Source of the DNA: Pseudomonadota bacterium
GTDB taxonomy: Bacteria; Pseudomonadota; Alphaproteobacteria; Rhizobiales; Pleomorphomonadaceae
Assembly: GCA_018262575.1 (NCBI GenBank)
Contig: JAGSYU010000009.1
Span: 1-43,548 of the forward strand
Length of the DNA stretch: 43,548 nt
Direction of reading: 5' to 3'
Position numbers and translations under genes: made by a program
Notes under the pieces: model-generated
What the model was told of the DNA's origin: nothing
What the model saw: only the letters and a program-made list of their open reading frames with translations
Database searches by the model: none
In this document: piece by piece, positions 26,683-35,164 of the stretch
How positions within the stretch are numbered: the stretch's first letter is position 1
Layout of the letters: each line of letters opens with the position of its first letter

Positions 26683-26763
26683 TGCGCGAACATGCGCGCA
26701 GCGACATCCGCAGAAACGACGCGATAACGAAAATCAAGCTGCGTTGCGTTCGTCACAACGCAA
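26683..26763 (+). other. Two inverted repeats 3' of the unknown gene
   Basis: TGCGCG-6 nt-CGCGCA (26683-26700) and TTGCGTT-6 nt-AACGCAA (26744-26763) are both perfect and lie between the stop codon and the terminator. They are not followed by T runs. They may fold the 3' end of the mRNA; no gene is seen. Confidence 0.4.
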
Positions 26764-26792
26764 GCTGCTCTCGTCTGCTCGTTCCCGAACAC

Positions 26793-26823
26793 AAAAAGGC
26801 CGGCGCGAAGCACCGGCTCTTTT
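26793..26823. terminator. Bidirectional terminator between unknown gene and rpmF
   Basis: An 8-base-pair stem with one wobble (GCCGGCGC 26799-26806, GCACCGGC 26810-26817) and a 3-base loop is flanked by AAAAA on the left (T run for the minus strand) and by CTCTTTT on the right (plus strand). It can end both convergent transcripts. Confidence 0.75.
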
Positions 26824-26866
26824 CAAGTCGATCCTGGCCGTCAGCGACGGCCAAGCAGGTCTCTCA

Positions 26867-27049
26867 TCAGGCTTCCTTCGGCGCCAGGATCTGGCGGCCG
26901 CGGTACATGCCGGTCTTGAGATCGACGTGGTGGGGACGACGCAGCTCGCCCGAGGTCTTGTCTTCGACGTAGGTCGGCTGCTTCAGGGCATCGTGGGACC
27001 GACGCATGCCCCGCTTGGACGGCGAGGTCTTTCGCTTGGGAACTGCCAT
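26867..27049 (-). CDS. rpmF: 50S ribosomal protein L32 (bL32)
   Basis: A 60-residue basic protein with the universal L32 start [20 protein letters not shown] and the alphaproteobacterial ending ([16 protein letters not shown]). It lacks the four zinc-binding Cys found in C+ forms of L32. It is a component of the large ribosomal subunit. It has its own promoter (27137-27166) and terminator. The phaR / rpmF / mtgA neighbourhood is familiar from rhizobia. Confidence 0.97.
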   Translation of the reverse strand: MAVPKRKTSPSKRGMRRSHDALKQPTYVEDKTSGELRRPHHVDLKTGMYRGRQILAPKEA

Positions 27050-27136
27050 TGTCTTCTACTCCATCGCCCGCTCGGAAGGGCGAACCGCAACGATCCACCG
27101 TTCGGGCGCGCGGGCGCTCGTTCCTAAAGATGCGGC

Positions 27137-27166
27137 CTTATACAGACTGATGGGCCACTTTGCCAG
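27137..27166 (-). promoter_or_regulatory. Candidate rpmF promoter
   Basis: On the minus strand CTGGCA (27166-27161) and TATAAG (27142-27137) are 18 bases apart. The predicted start is about 80 bases before the rpmF ATG. The rest of the 189-base gap to mtgA shows no gene. Confidence 0.45.
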
Positions 27167-27238
27167 TGCCTGCCGGAAAAAAGTGAGTCTCTCCGTCGCA
27201 ATCCCGATGGCAAGCCGACGACAGCGACGATCCGGTGC

Positions 27239-27982
27239 TTACGGTTTCAGGCACTCGACATAGGCGCCCGACTGGCCGACGCGGCGCTCGATGATCCGCG
27301 ACAGCGTTTTCTGCGCCCGGCTCGGCTTCAAGGGGTTGCGGAGATCGGGATTGGGCAGGGCGGCGGCGATCAGCGCCGCTTCGCGCCGGCTCAGCTTCGA
27401 CGCCGGCTTCTTGTAGTAATGTTGCGCCGCCGCCTCGACGCCGTAGATGTTAGGACCGAGCTCGGCGATATTGAGATAGATTTCCAGCGTCCGCCGCTTC
27501 GACCAGACGAGATCGGCGTAGATGGCGAGCGGGATTTCGAGCCCTTTGCGGACATAGGAGCGCGACGGCCACAGGAAGACGTTCTTCACCGTCTGCATGG
27601 TGATGGTGCTCGCCCCGCGGTTGGGGCCGCCATTGCGGCTCAACACCGAGCGCAGCTGCCCCCAGTCGACACCATCGTGGAAACAGAACTGACCGTCCTC
27701 GCTCATCACGACCGCCTGTTTCATGCTCGGCGCGATGTCATCGATATCGACCCAGGTGCGGCTGTAGCCTTGGAAGGTCAGGAGATCCCAGATCATCAGC
27801 GTCGATACCGGCCGGACGAACAGATAGAGCGGCGCCAGCACGAAGGGCAGCACGACCACCACCGCGGCGGCGATCGACAGCCGTTTGAGCCAGATCCGCC
27901 TACCAGCCCGCCTCACAGCCACCGTCTCCCCGTCGTCCGTTACCGGCGCGCCTTCGGCCATTGCCTCGCTGAAATCGCTCAT
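27239..27982 (-). CDS. mtgA: Monofunctional peptidoglycan glycosyltransferase
   Basis: Membrane-bound enzyme that polymerises lipid II into glycan strands (GT51 family). One N-terminal membrane helix (LSIAAAVVVVLPFVLAPLYLF) is followed by the catalytic domain: VMSEDGQFCFHDGVDW with the active-site Glu, RGASTITMQTVKNVFLW, SYVRKGLEIPLA and RTLEIYLNIAELG. The protein has no transpeptidase domain. ATG 27982 is preferred over a TTG at 28015; upstream is GGCGGGTGGG. Length 247 fits MtgA. It is transcribed away from the sRNA region. Confidence 0.93.
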   Translation of the reverse strand: MSDFSEAMAEGAPVTDDGETVAVRRAGRRIWLKRLSIAAAVVVVLPFVLAPLYLFVRPVSTLMIWDLLTFQGYSRTWVDIDDIAPSMKQAVVMSEDGQFCFHDGVDWGQLRSVLSRNGGPNRGASTITMQTVKNVFLWPSRSYVRKGLEIPLAIYADLVWSKRRTLEIYLNIAELGPNIYGVEAAAQHYYKKPASKLSRREAALIAAALPNPDLRNPLKPSRAQKTLSRIIERRVGQSGAYVECLKP

Positions 27983-28201
27983 ACCCACCCGCCTGTCCGT
28001 TTCCTCATAAACCAACGATGACGGCCGGCAAACAAGGGAAAAGACGACATTCGGCGACGGTCGACACCGGTTTCAACCCGCCCAAGGCATCGGCTGACCG
28101 GTGACAGAGAGCCAAAGAGCTGCCTATTTCAGCAAATGCTCGCAAATTACACAGTAATGCCCTAAATTTAGCATGGCGCGAATTGAGGCAGCATGAGACT
28201 T

Positions 28202-28207
28202 TATACC
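28202..28207 (+). promoter_or_regulatory. -10 element of the candidate sRNA
   Basis: TATACC lies 7-12 bases before the inferred RNA start, next to an AT-rich patch. TTGAGG at 28183-28188 is the only -35-like word but is too close (13 bases), so the promoter may be atypical or use another factor. Confidence 0.35.
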
Positions 28208-28212
28208 TGTGA

Positions 28213-28313
28213 GCGCTGCTTGTCGGTCTTCCGTCTGGATCTTCCTCCTGATCCACCGTGGCTCTCCAGCTTTCCTCCCAGAACTCAGGCCGGTAACCCC
28301 GGCCTGTTTTTTT
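28213..28313 (+). ncRNA. Candidate trans-acting sRNA with anti-Shine-Dalgarno loop
   Basis: About 100 bases. A perfect 6-base-pair hairpin TGGATC (28236-28241) / GATCCA (28250-28255) displays the loop TTCCTCCT, complementary to ribosome-binding sites. Another pyrimidine stretch TTTCCTCCC (28271-28279) is unpaired in my reading, and TCTTCC lies at 28228-28233. The 3' end is a strong intrinsic terminator: CAGGCCGG (28286-28293), 5-base loop, CCGGCCTG (28299-28306), then seven T. The RNA is antisense to no gene: mtgA runs away from it and putA runs toward it. Rhizobial sRNAs with CU-rich loops (for example the alpha-r14/NfeR1 family) share this design; membership is not proven. The 5' end is approximate. 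Confidence 0.6.
28286..28313 (+). terminator. Intrinsic terminator of the candidate sRNA
   Basis: An 8-base-pair GC-rich stem, loop TAACC, is followed by TTTTTTT. It is the best-formed terminator in the window and serves no protein gene on the plus strand. Confidence 0.85.
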
Positions 28314-28362
28314 GCTCGGTCCTCCGCTGTGCCCATCACGGGCGGTTGTCGGCAGCGCATGG

Positions 28363-28388
28363 AAAAGGCCGGAGATTGCTCCCCGGCC
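28363..28388 (-). terminator. putA terminator
   Basis: On the minus strand GGCCGGGGA (28388-28380) pairs with TCTCCGGCC (28375-28367), one wobble, around a GCAA tetraloop, followed by TTTT (28366-28363). It starts 28 bases after the putA stop. Confidence 0.75.
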
Positions 28389-28415
28389 CTTCCGCCCCCC
28401 GCCACTGTTTGTCTG

Positions 28416-31400
28416 TCAGTCGTCGCCCATGGCGACCAGCGTCGCATTGCCGCCGGCCGCCGCCGTATTAACGGACACCACCTGTTCCAGTGCAAAGCGC
28501 ATCAGATAGTTCGGCCCGCCGGCCTTGGGGCCAGTGCCCGACAACCCCGAGCCGCCGAACGGCTGCGAGCCGACCACCGCGCCGATCATGTTGCGGTTGA
28601 CGTAGACATTGCCGACCGGCAGCCGATCGACGATGCGCTTCACCGTCGTCTCGATGCGCGAGTGGATGCCGAGCGTCAGGCCGTAGCCGCTGGCCGCGAT
28701 GTCGTCGAGCAGACGGTCGAGGTCCTTCGCCTTGTAGCGGACGATGTGCAGCACCGGACCGAACACCTCCCGATCGAGCGCCGTCGCGTCAGGCAGCGCG
28801 ATGATGACAGGCGCGAAATAGGTGCCATCGGCAAGTGATCCATCCGGCGTCTTGCCGGACAACAGCACGCCACCCTTGCCCTGCCAGGTGGCGACGTGAA
28901 CGGCGAGCTTCTCGGCCTGCTCGCGATCGATGATCGGACCGACGTCGGTATCCGGCCGGCGCGGATCGCCGACCCTGAGCTCGGCCGCCGCCCCCTTGAC
29001 GAGATCGATCATGTGGTCAGCGACGTCTTCCTGCACGAACAGCAGCCGCAGCGCCGAGCAGCGCTGGCCGGCCGAGCGGAAGGCCGAGGTGACGACGTCG
29101 TCGGTCACCTGCTCGCCAAGCGCCGTGGCGTCGACGATCATGGCGTTGAGGCCGCCGGTCTCGGCGATCAGCGGCACGATTGGCCCACGCTTGGCAGCGA
29201 GCGCCCGGTTGATGGCAAAGGCGGTGTCGGTCGAACCGGTGAAGGCGACGCCGGCAATGCGCGGATCGGCGGTGAGCGCCGCGCCGGCCACGCCATCGCC
29301 GACAAGGAGGACGAGCGCCGACGCTGGCACGCCGGCCTCGTGCAGAAGGCGCACCGCCATGGCGCCGGTGAGCGGCGTCTGTTCGGCCGGCTTGGCCACC
29401 ACCGTGTTGCCGGCGGCGAGCGCCGCCGCCGTCTGTCCCATGAAGATGGCCAGCGGGAAGTTCCACGGGGCAATGGCCGCGAAGACGCCACGGCCGCGAT
29501 AGCTGAGCCGATTTTCCTCACCGGTCGGGCCGGGCATGGCGACGGGCGCCTCAAAAAGACGTCGCGCCTCGGCGGCGTAATAGCGGCAGAAGTCGACCGC
29601 CTCCCGCACCTCGGCGATACCATCGGCCAGCGTCTTGCCCGCCTCGAGCGCCAGCACGGCGAGAAACTGCGGCAGCCGGTCTTCAAGAAGGTCGGCCGTC
29701 GTCTCGAGCGCGGCGGCGCGCGTCGCAGCCGGCGTCATCGACCACGAGCGGAAGCCGGCGGCGGCGGCGGCGACCGCCGTCTCAACGGTCTTCGTGTCGG
29801 CGTCGATCGCCTTGCCAATTTCGGTCTTGCCGTCGACCGGCGACAGCAGGAGGCGCGATACACCCGCCGCGTCCGCGCCGTCGATGATCGAAGAAGCAGT
29901 CCCGAAATCGCTGCCGGCCGCCGCGATGGCGGCGAGCAGCGGCTGCAGCGCCTGTTCGTCGGCAAGCTCCAGCCCACGCGAATTGCGGCGGGCACCAAAC
30001 AGGTCGGCAGGCAATGGAATGCGGGCATGACGGGCGCGGTCACCGCCATCCAGCACGTCGGCGGGACGCTTGAGCAAGGTCGAGATCTCCACTTTGGCAT
30101 CGCCGACGGCGGCGACGAAAGACGAATTGGCGCCATTTTCCAACAGGCGCCGGACGAGATAGGCGAGAAGATCCTTGTGGCCGCCAACCGGCGCGTAGAT
30201 CCGGCAGGGCTGGCCGTCCTTCTCGGTGATCTCGCGATAGAGCGTGTCGCCCATGCCGTGCAGCCGCTGGAACTCGAAATGCCGGTCGGTGCCGGCGATC
30301 GCCGACACCTCGGCCACCGTCAGCGCGTTATGCGTCGCGAACTGCGGATAGAGGCGCGGCCGAGCGCGCAGCAGCTTTTCGGCGCAGACGAGATAGGAAA
30401 GGTCGGTCGACGCCTTGCGAGTGAACAGCGGATAGTCGGCAACACCCCGCTCCTGCCCGCGCTTCATCTCGGTGTCCCAGTAGGCGCCTTTGACGAGGCG
30501 GACCATGAAGCGACGATTCAGGCTCTCGGCAAGATCGATCATGTAGTCGATCACCGCCGGCGCCCGCTTCTGGTAGGCCTGCACGGCAAGGCCGAAGCCG
30601 TCCCAGCCGGCAAGCGACGAATCGGCCGCGACGGCGGCGATCACGTCGAGAGACAGCTTCAGCCGGTCGGCCTCCTCGGCGTCGACCGTCAGATTGAGGT
30701 CGTACGCCCTGGCCGCCCGCGACAGCTCGATGAGCCTCGGCACGAGTTCGGCCATCACGCGCTCGGCGTTCAGCGCCTCGTAGCGCGGGTGCAGCGCCGA
30801 CAGCTTGACCGAGATGCCCGGCCGGGCCGGCAGTGCCTCTGAACCGGCCGACCGGCCGATTGCCTCGATCGCCTTGGCATAATCGGCGAAGTAACGTGCG
30901 GCATCGGCGGCGGTGCGAGCCCCCTCGCCCAGCATGTCGTAGGAGTGGCGGTAGCCCTTGCTGGCAAGACCGCGAGCCCGGGACAGCGCCGCGTCGATCG
31001 AGGTGCCCAGCACGAACTGGTGGCCCATGATCTTCATCGCCTGCCGCGTGGCGGCGCGCACCGGCGGCATGCCCAGGCGCTTGACGAGGCCAGTGATGAC
31101 GTTCTCCGGCGTCTCGCCCGGTTGCAGTACGGCCGTGGTCATGCCGAGCGCCCAGCCGGAGGCGGCCACCAGCCAGGGATCCTCGCCCTTGCCGTGGAAG
31201 CCGAAGGCAGCCGAGGCCAGCTTGTCCTCGATCAACCGGTCGGCAGTGGCACCGTCGGGCACACGCAGTAGCGCCTCCGCCATCACCATGATGGCAAGAC
31301 CCTCGCGCGTCGTCAGCGAATAGGCTTTCAGGAAATCCTCGACGCCGCCGATCGCCGACTTGCCATCGCGAATGGCGGCGATGAGGCGGCTGGCATGCGC

Positions 31401-31532
31401 ATCGACGCGAGCCCGCGCCTCGGCGTCGTCAGGTCGCGCCGCCAGGAGGCGCCGAACCACGACCGTTTCGTCCTCCGCGTAAGGCGACGAGAAACACGGA
31501 GCCCGGACGGGCTCGGTAAGACGTGCAGACAT
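28416..31532 (-). CDS. putA: Bifunctional proline dehydrogenase / glutamate semialdehyde dehydrogenase
   Basis: Two-step oxidation of proline to glutamate: FAD-dependent proline dehydrogenase, then NAD-dependent P5C (glutamate semialdehyde) dehydrogenase. The 1038-residue chain shows the PRODH barrel (ISVKLSALHPRYE, DAEEADRLKLSLDV, FMVRLVKGAYWDTE, QFATHNALTVA) and the ALDH domain (NFPLAIFMGQTAAALAAGN, ETGGLNAMIVDATAL, and SAGQRCSALRLL with the catalytic Cys). The ribbon-helix-helix DNA-binding domain of enterobacterial PutA is absent, as is usual when a separate PutR controls the gene. ATG 31532 faces putR across 174 bases. Confidence 0.96.
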   Translation of the reverse strand: MSARLTEPVRAPCFSSPYAEDETVVVRRLLAARPDDAEARARVDAHASRLIAAIRDGKSAIGGVEDFLKAYSLTTREGLAIMVMAEALLRVPDGATADRLIEDKLASAAFGFHGKGEDPWLVAASGWALGMTTAVLQPGETPENVITGLVKRLGMPPVRAATRQAMKIMGHQFVLGTSIDAALSRARGLASKGYRHSYDMLGEGARTAADAARYFADYAKAIEAIGRSAGSEALPARPGISVKLSALHPRYEALNAERVMAELVPRLIELSRAARAYDLNLTVDAEEADRLKLSLDVIAAVAADSSLAGWDGFGLAVQAYQKRAPAVIDYMIDLAESLNRRFMVRLVKGAYWDTEMKRGQERGVADYPLFTRKASTDLSYLVCAEKLLRARPRLYPQFATHNALTVAEVSAIAGTDRHFEFQRLHGMGDTLYREITEKDGQPCRIYAPVGGHKDLLAYLVRRLLENGANSSFVAAVGDAKVEISTLLKRPADVLDGGDRARHARIPLPADLFGARRNSRGLELADEQALQPLLAAIAAAGSDFGTASSIIDGADAAGVSRLLLSPVDGKTEIGKAIDADTKTVETAVAAAAAGFRSWSMTPAATRAAALETTADLLEDRLPQFLAVLALEAGKTLADGIAEVREAVDFCRYYAAEARRLFEAPVAMPGPTGEENRLSYRGRGVFAAIAPWNFPLAIFMGQTAAALAAGNTVVAKPAEQTPLTGAMAVRLLHEAGVPASALVLLVGDGVAGAALTADPRIAGVAFTGSTDTAFAINRALAAKRGPIVPLIAETGGLNAMIVDATALGEQVTDDVVTSAFRSAGQRCSALRLLFVQEDVADHMIDLVKGAAAELRVGDPRRPDTDVGPIIDREQAEKLAVHVATWQGKGGVLLSGKTPDGSLADGTYFAPVIIALPDATALDREVFGPVLHIVRYKAKDLDRLLDDIAASGYGLTLGIHSRIETTVKRIVDRLPVGNVYVNRNMIGAVVGSQPFGGSGLSGTGPKAGGPNYLMRFALEQVVSVNTAAAGGNATLVAMGDD

Positions 31533-31629
31533 CTGATCTCCGGAAGGTTGTCGCCTTCAATGGGCGGCTTTTGCTTATAAGTCCCAGGATAGCAGCAGGC
31601 TTTCGGTGACACTCTCCTTATTGAGGTAT

Positions 31630-31646
31630 AGAATCGGGACTATTCT
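31630..31646. promoter_or_regulatory. Candidate PutR operator
   Basis: A perfect inverted repeat AGAAT-7 nt-ATTCT lies near the middle of the putA/putR divergent region. Lrp/AsnC regulators bind such 15-17-base imperfect palindromes, and PutR is known to act on the putA promoter. A second palindrome TTCCGGAA (31676-31683) is nearer putR. The assignment is inferred. Confidence 0.4.
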
Positions 31647-31706
31647 CGGAATGAACCGTTTGTTTCCGCGATTCTTCCGGAACTGTCTGTCTTGGAGGGC
31701 CCTGTG

Positions 31707-32213
31707 ATGGTGGCTACAGCAGGAGGTGACCGTTCTCATCTGAGCAAGGACATCCCCGGTCTCGACCGAGTCGATCGGCGGATTCTCGCCGCGCTCCAGG
31801 AAGACGGCCGGATCACCAATCTGGAACTCGCCGAGAAGATCGGCATGTCTGCAACGGCCACCGCCGAACGCGTCAAACGACTATCGCGTGACGGTTTCAT
31901 CATCGGCTATACGGCACGCCTTGATCCCCTGCATTTGCAGCGCGGCCTGCTGGTCTTCGTCGAGATCAAGCTCGATCGCATGAATCCCGAGGTGTTCACC
32001 ACCTTCGCCGCCGCGGTGAAGAAGGCGCCTGAGGTCCTCGAATGCCATCTGATTGCCGGCGGGTTCGACTATCTGGTCAAGGCGCGCGTCCGCGACATGG
32101 AAGCCTATCGCGGGTTCCTGTCCGAAGTGCTGATGACACTGCCGGGCGTGCGCGAGACACACACCTATCCAGTGATGGAAGAGGTGAAGAACACCACCGT
32201 GCTCCCGGTGTGA
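31707..32213 (+). CDS. putR: Lrp/AsnC-family regulator of proline catabolism (PutR)
   Basis: A 168-residue regulator with an N-terminal helix-turn-helix (LDRVDRRILAALQEDGRITN, LAEKIGMSATATAERVKRLSRDGFI) and a C-terminal RAM ligand/oligomer domain (LLVFVEIKLD, VLECHLIAGGFDYLVKARVRD, LPGVRETHTYPVMEEVK). PutR activates putA in response to proline in rhizobia and Rhodobacter. The divergent placement beside putA supports this role over plain Lrp. The ATG at 31707 has GGAGGG seven bases before it; a TTG at 31692 lies inside that ribosome site. Confidence 0.9.
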   Translation: MVATAGGDRSHLSKDIPGLDRVDRRILAALQEDGRITNLELAEKIGMSATATAERVKRLSRDGFIIGYTARLDPLHLQRGLLVFVEIKLDRMNPEVFTTFAAAVKKAPEVLECHLIAGGFDYLVKARVRDMEAYRGFLSEVLMTLPGVRETHTYPVMEEVKNTTVLPV

Positions 32214-32289
32214 GGCACGTTCCCCGCCTTGACCCGGGCGTCGGGCCGGCGTTACCACAGCGGCCGTTCAATTGCCGACCGGAGCGCCG

Positions 32290-33216
32290 ATGACCGCCGC
32301 CTTCGAAGCCGCCCTCGCCGATTTTGCCCGCGCGCTTGAAGCCGGCCTCGCGGCGCGTCTCGACGCCGTTCCCCGGCCCGGCGAGATCGTCCGCCCGGCG
32401 CGGCTTGTCGCCGCCATGCGGCACGCCGTGCTGGCCGGCGGCAAACGCCTCAGGCCGTTCCTGCTCACGGAGGTCGCCCGCCTCCTCGATCCCGGCCTGA
32501 CGATCGATGCGCTGATGCCGGCGGCAGCGGCCATCGAGTGCCTGCACTGCTATTCGCTGGTCCACGACGACCTGCCGGCCATGGACGACGACGCGCTGCG
32601 ACGCGGCCGGCCGACCGTCCACATCGCCTATGACGAGGCGACGGCCATCCTGGCCGGCGACGGCCTGTTGACGCTCGCCTTCGACCTTCTCGCCGATCCG
32701 GCCTGCCACGCCGATCCGGCCGTGCGGGCGGCGCTGGTGCTCGACCTCGCCCGCGCCGGCGGCCTCGGCGGCATGGTCGGCGGTCAGATGCTCGACCTGG
32801 CGGCGGAAGGACGTTTCGGCGACGACGCGGCGCCCGGCGAGGCCGGCATCCGCGAATTGCAGGCGATGAAGACCGGCGCGCTGATCCGTGCCGCGACCGT
32901 CATGGGTGGCCGGCTCGGCGGCGCCAGCGCGGCGGAGAGTGTCCGCTTCGGCCGGTTTGGCGACATCCTCGGCCTCGCCTTCCAGCTCGCCGACGACCTG
33001 CTCGACGTCACCGCCACCGAGCGCGAGATGGGCAAGGCAGTGGCCAAAGACGCCGCCCACGGCAAAGGCACACTGGTGGCGCTGCACGGCGTCGACGCGG
33101 TGCGCACCGAACTTGACCGGCTGGTCGCCGAGGCGACGGATCTGCTCGCCCCCTGGGGCGAGCGTTCCGAGACATTGGCCGCCGCGGCACGCTTCGTCGC
33201 CGAGAGGCGACGCTAA
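32290..33216 (+). CDS. ispA: Farnesyl diphosphate synthase (geranyltranstransferase)
   Basis: Makes FPP from IPP and DMAPP for quinones, undecaprenyl carrier and other isoprenoids. It is a cytosolic short-chain trans-prenyltransferase, 308 residues. Motifs seen: GGKRLRPFL (IPP binding), first Asp-rich motif DDLPAMDDD at 93-101, GGMVGGQMLDL, and second Asp-rich motif FQLADDLLD ending at 239. The DDxxxxD form of the first motif is that of bacterial FPP synthases. GGAG precedes the ATG; a TTG at 32272 is rejected. It is convergent with ispG. Confidence 0.93.
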   Translation: MTAAFEAALADFARALEAGLAARLDAVPRPGEIVRPARLVAAMRHAVLAGGKRLRPFLLTEVARLLDPGLTIDALMPAAAAIECLHCYSLVHDDLPAMDDDALRRGRPTVHIAYDEATAILAGDGLLTLAFDLLADPACHADPAVRAALVLDLARAGGLGGMVGGQMLDLAAEGRFGDDAAPGEAGIRELQAMKTGALIRAATVMGGRLGGASAAESVRFGRFGDILGLAFQLADDLLDVTATEREMGKAVAKDAAHGKGTLVALHGVDAVRTELDRLVAEATDLLAPWGERSETLAAAARFVAERRR

Positions 33217-33225
33217 GCATCAGCT

Positions 33226-33246
33226 TGAAAAGTTGAAGACTTTTCA
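33226..33246. other. Hairpin after ispA
   Basis: A perfect 8-base inverted repeat TGAAAAGT-5 nt-ACTTTTCA begins ten bases after the ispA stop. It is AU-rich and lacks a T run, so it is a weak terminator at best. The rest of the 136-base gap repeats the word CAGATG/CAGATA four times; I see no gene. Confidence 0.4.
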
Positions 33247-33352
33247 GATAGCCAGATGCGCGAAAGATCATTCGCCCGAACAGCTGCAGATGTCTCAGAC
33301 AAGCAGATGCCCAGGTCAAAAGCCGCCGGGCGGCGATGCTGATACTTGCAGG

Positions 33353-34609
33353 CTATTCCGCCGCCGGCTTGCGGTTGGCGCCGTCGCCGAAGCGCTGTTC
33401 GATATAGTCGAGCACCAGCGCCTGGAAGTCGCGGGCGATGGTGGGGCCGCGCAATGTCGCCGCCTTCTGCCCGTCGATGAACACCGGCGCCGCCGGGTTC
33501 TCGCCAGTACCCGGCAGCGATATGCCGATATCGGCGTGCTTGGATTCGCCGGGTCCGTTGACGATGCAGCCCATCACCGCCACCTGCAGCGCCTCGACGC
33601 CGGGATAGCGCTGCCGCCACGCCGGCATGGCATCGCGGATCTGGTCCTGGATGGTCTTGGCCAGTTCCTGGAACACCGTCGACGTCGTGCGGCCGCAGCC
33701 GGGGCAGGCGGCGACGATCGGCACGAAGGCGCGAAAGCCCATGACCTGCAACAGCTCCTGCGCCACGATGACTTCGCGCGTGCGGTCACCACCCGGCTCC
33801 GGCGTCAGCGACACACGGATGGTGTCGCCGATGCCGTGCTGCAACAGGTACCCCATCGAGGCCGAGGAGGCGACGACGCCCTTGGTGCCCATGCCGGCCT
33901 CGGTGAGGCCGAGATGGAGGGCATAGTCGCCACGCCCGGCAAGCTCGCCGTAAACGGCGATCAGGTCCTGCACCTGGCTGACCTTGGCCGACAGCACGAT
34001 GCGGTCCCTAGCAAGGCCGATCTCCTCGGCACGGGCCGCCGACAACAGTGCCGACTGCACCATCGCCTCGCGCATCACCTGCTGCGCCGTCTGCGGCGAA
34101 CCCTTGGCCTTGTTCTCGTCCATCAGCCGCGTCGCCAGTTCCTGGTCGAGCGAGCCCCAGTTGACGCCGATCCGCACCGCCTTGCCGTGACGGGCGGCGA
34201 TCTCGACGATGTCGGTGAAGTGGCGGTCACGCTTGGCGCGGACACCGACGTTGCCGGGGTTGATGCGATACTTGGCGAGCGCTTCGGCACAGGCCGGGAA
34301 ATCGGCGAGCAGCCGGTGGCCGATGAAGTGAAAGTCGCCGATCAGCGGCACGTCGACACCGACCCGATCGAGCCGTTCGCGAATGTGCGGCACGGCGGCG
34401 GCGCTTTCGTCGCGATCGACGGTGATGCGCACCAGTTCCGAGCCGGCGCGAGCCAGCGCCATCACCTGCGCCACCGTGCCGTCGACGTCGGCGGTATCGG
34501 TATTGGTCATCGACTGCACAACCACCGGCGCATCGCCGCCGATCGTCACCTTGCCGACGACGACGGGAACCGAGCGGCGGCGCGGCGCCGGACCGAAGGA
34601 GCTGGACAT
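33353..34609 (-). CDS. ispG: 4-hydroxy-3-methylbut-2-enyl diphosphate synthase
   Basis: Penultimate enzyme of the MEP isoprenoid pathway, an Fe-S protein turning MEcPP into HMBPP. The 418-residue protein has the N-terminal barrel ([43 protein letters not shown]) and the C-terminal cluster domain with ACPGCGR and the third Cys in [12 protein letters not shown]. All three cluster ligands are present. ATG 34609 is 13 bases beyond the end of the Fur-family gene, so the two are likely read together. It sits next to ispA, which uses the pathway's products. Confidence 0.95.
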   Translation of the reverse strand: MSSSFGPAPRRRSVPVVVGKVTIGGDAPVVVQSMTNTDTADVDGTVAQVMALARAGSELVRITVDRDESAAAVPHIRERLDRVGVDVPLIGDFHFIGHRLLADFPACAEALAKYRINPGNVGVRAKRDRHFTDIVEIAARHGKAVRIGVNWGSLDQELATRLMDENKAKGSPQTAQQVMREAMVQSALLSAARAEEIGLARDRIVLSAKVSQVQDLIAVYGELAGRGDYALHLGLTEAGMGTKGVVASSASMGYLLQHGIGDTIRVSLTPEPGGDRTREVIVAQELLQVMGFRAFVPIVAACPGCGRTTSTVFQELAKTIQDQIRDAMPAWRQRYPGVEALQVAVMGCIVNGPGESKHADIGISLPGTGENPAAPVFIDGQKAATLRGPTIARDFQALVLDYIEQRFGDGANRKPAAE

Positions 34610-34622
34610 GCGTCGGGGATCC

Positions 34623-35141
34623 TCAACTGTGGCTGTGCGAATGATCGTGTTGATGGCCAGCCGACCGGCAGGCGGCGCAGAGCCCGCGCACTTCCAGTAC
34701 CGAGGCTGACGGCGAAAAGCCCTCGGCCGCCGCGATGCCGGCCAGCAACCCGCCGAGCTCTGCGGGTTCGGCCTCGGTGGCCGAGCCGCAGCCCTCGCAG
34801 AGGAGGAACACCAAAGGCGTCTCCGGACCGGAGGCGGCATGGCCGTGCTCATCGATGCAGGCGAGGAAGGCGTTGCGGCTCTCGATGCGATGGGCAAAGC
34901 GATGGGCGACCAGAAAGTCGAGGGCACGGTAGACCGAGATCGGGCTCGGCCGGCGCGCTTTTTCGGCGATGCGGTCCATGATCTCGTAGGCCGACACCGG
35001 CGCGTGGCTCTCCAACATTGCCTCGAGAACCTGACGCCGCTGTTCGGTGAGGCGCAGACCCTCCTCGCGACAGCGTTCCTCGGCGCGGGAAACGGCGCGG
35101 CTGCGGCAGGCCTGATGATCGTGGTCGGAATCGTTGAGCAA
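34623..35141 (-). CDS. zur: Fur-family regulator, Zur-like
   Basis: A 172-residue Fur-superfamily protein: helix-turn-helix [13 protein letters not shown]...SAYEIMDRI, recognition part [20 protein letters not shown], and the structural zinc Cys pairs CEGC (115, 118) and CAAC (155, 158). Zur is favoured over Fur by the [12 protein letters not shown] pattern and the His-rich ends: HDHQAC at 7-12 and [10 protein letters not shown] at the C-terminus. The TTG at 35141 is chosen as start because GGAG lies six bases upstream and a promoter-like TATACT (35170-35165) just before it; a GTG at 35210 would overlap that promoter. No znuABC genes are in the window. Confidence 0.8.
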   Translation of the reverse strand: MLNDSDHDHQACRSRAVSRAEERCREEGLRLTEQRRQVLEAMLESHAPVSAYEIMDRIAEKARRPSPISVYRALDFLVAHRFAHRIESRNAFLACIDEHGHAASGPETPLVFLLCEGCGSATEAEPAELGGLLAGIAAAEGFSPSASVLEVRGLCAACRSAGHQHDHSHSHS

Positions 35142-35164
35142 GTCTCTCTCCAAGCGCCCGTCCC

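Larger units (their letters stand above)
27983..28415. other. 433-base region mtgA / putA without protein gene
   Basis: The first half (to about 28130) shows nothing I can name apart from the presumed mtgA promoter. An AT-rich stretch (28140-28190) then leads to the candidate sRNA (28213-28313), and the putA terminator closes the region. A short open frame from 28193 runs through the sRNA terminator and is not credible. Confidence 0.6.

Noticed and set aside
28193-28471. Short plus-strand frame over the sRNA region
   Set aside because: It runs straight through the strong terminator hairpin and into the 3' end of putA; no ribosome site precedes it.
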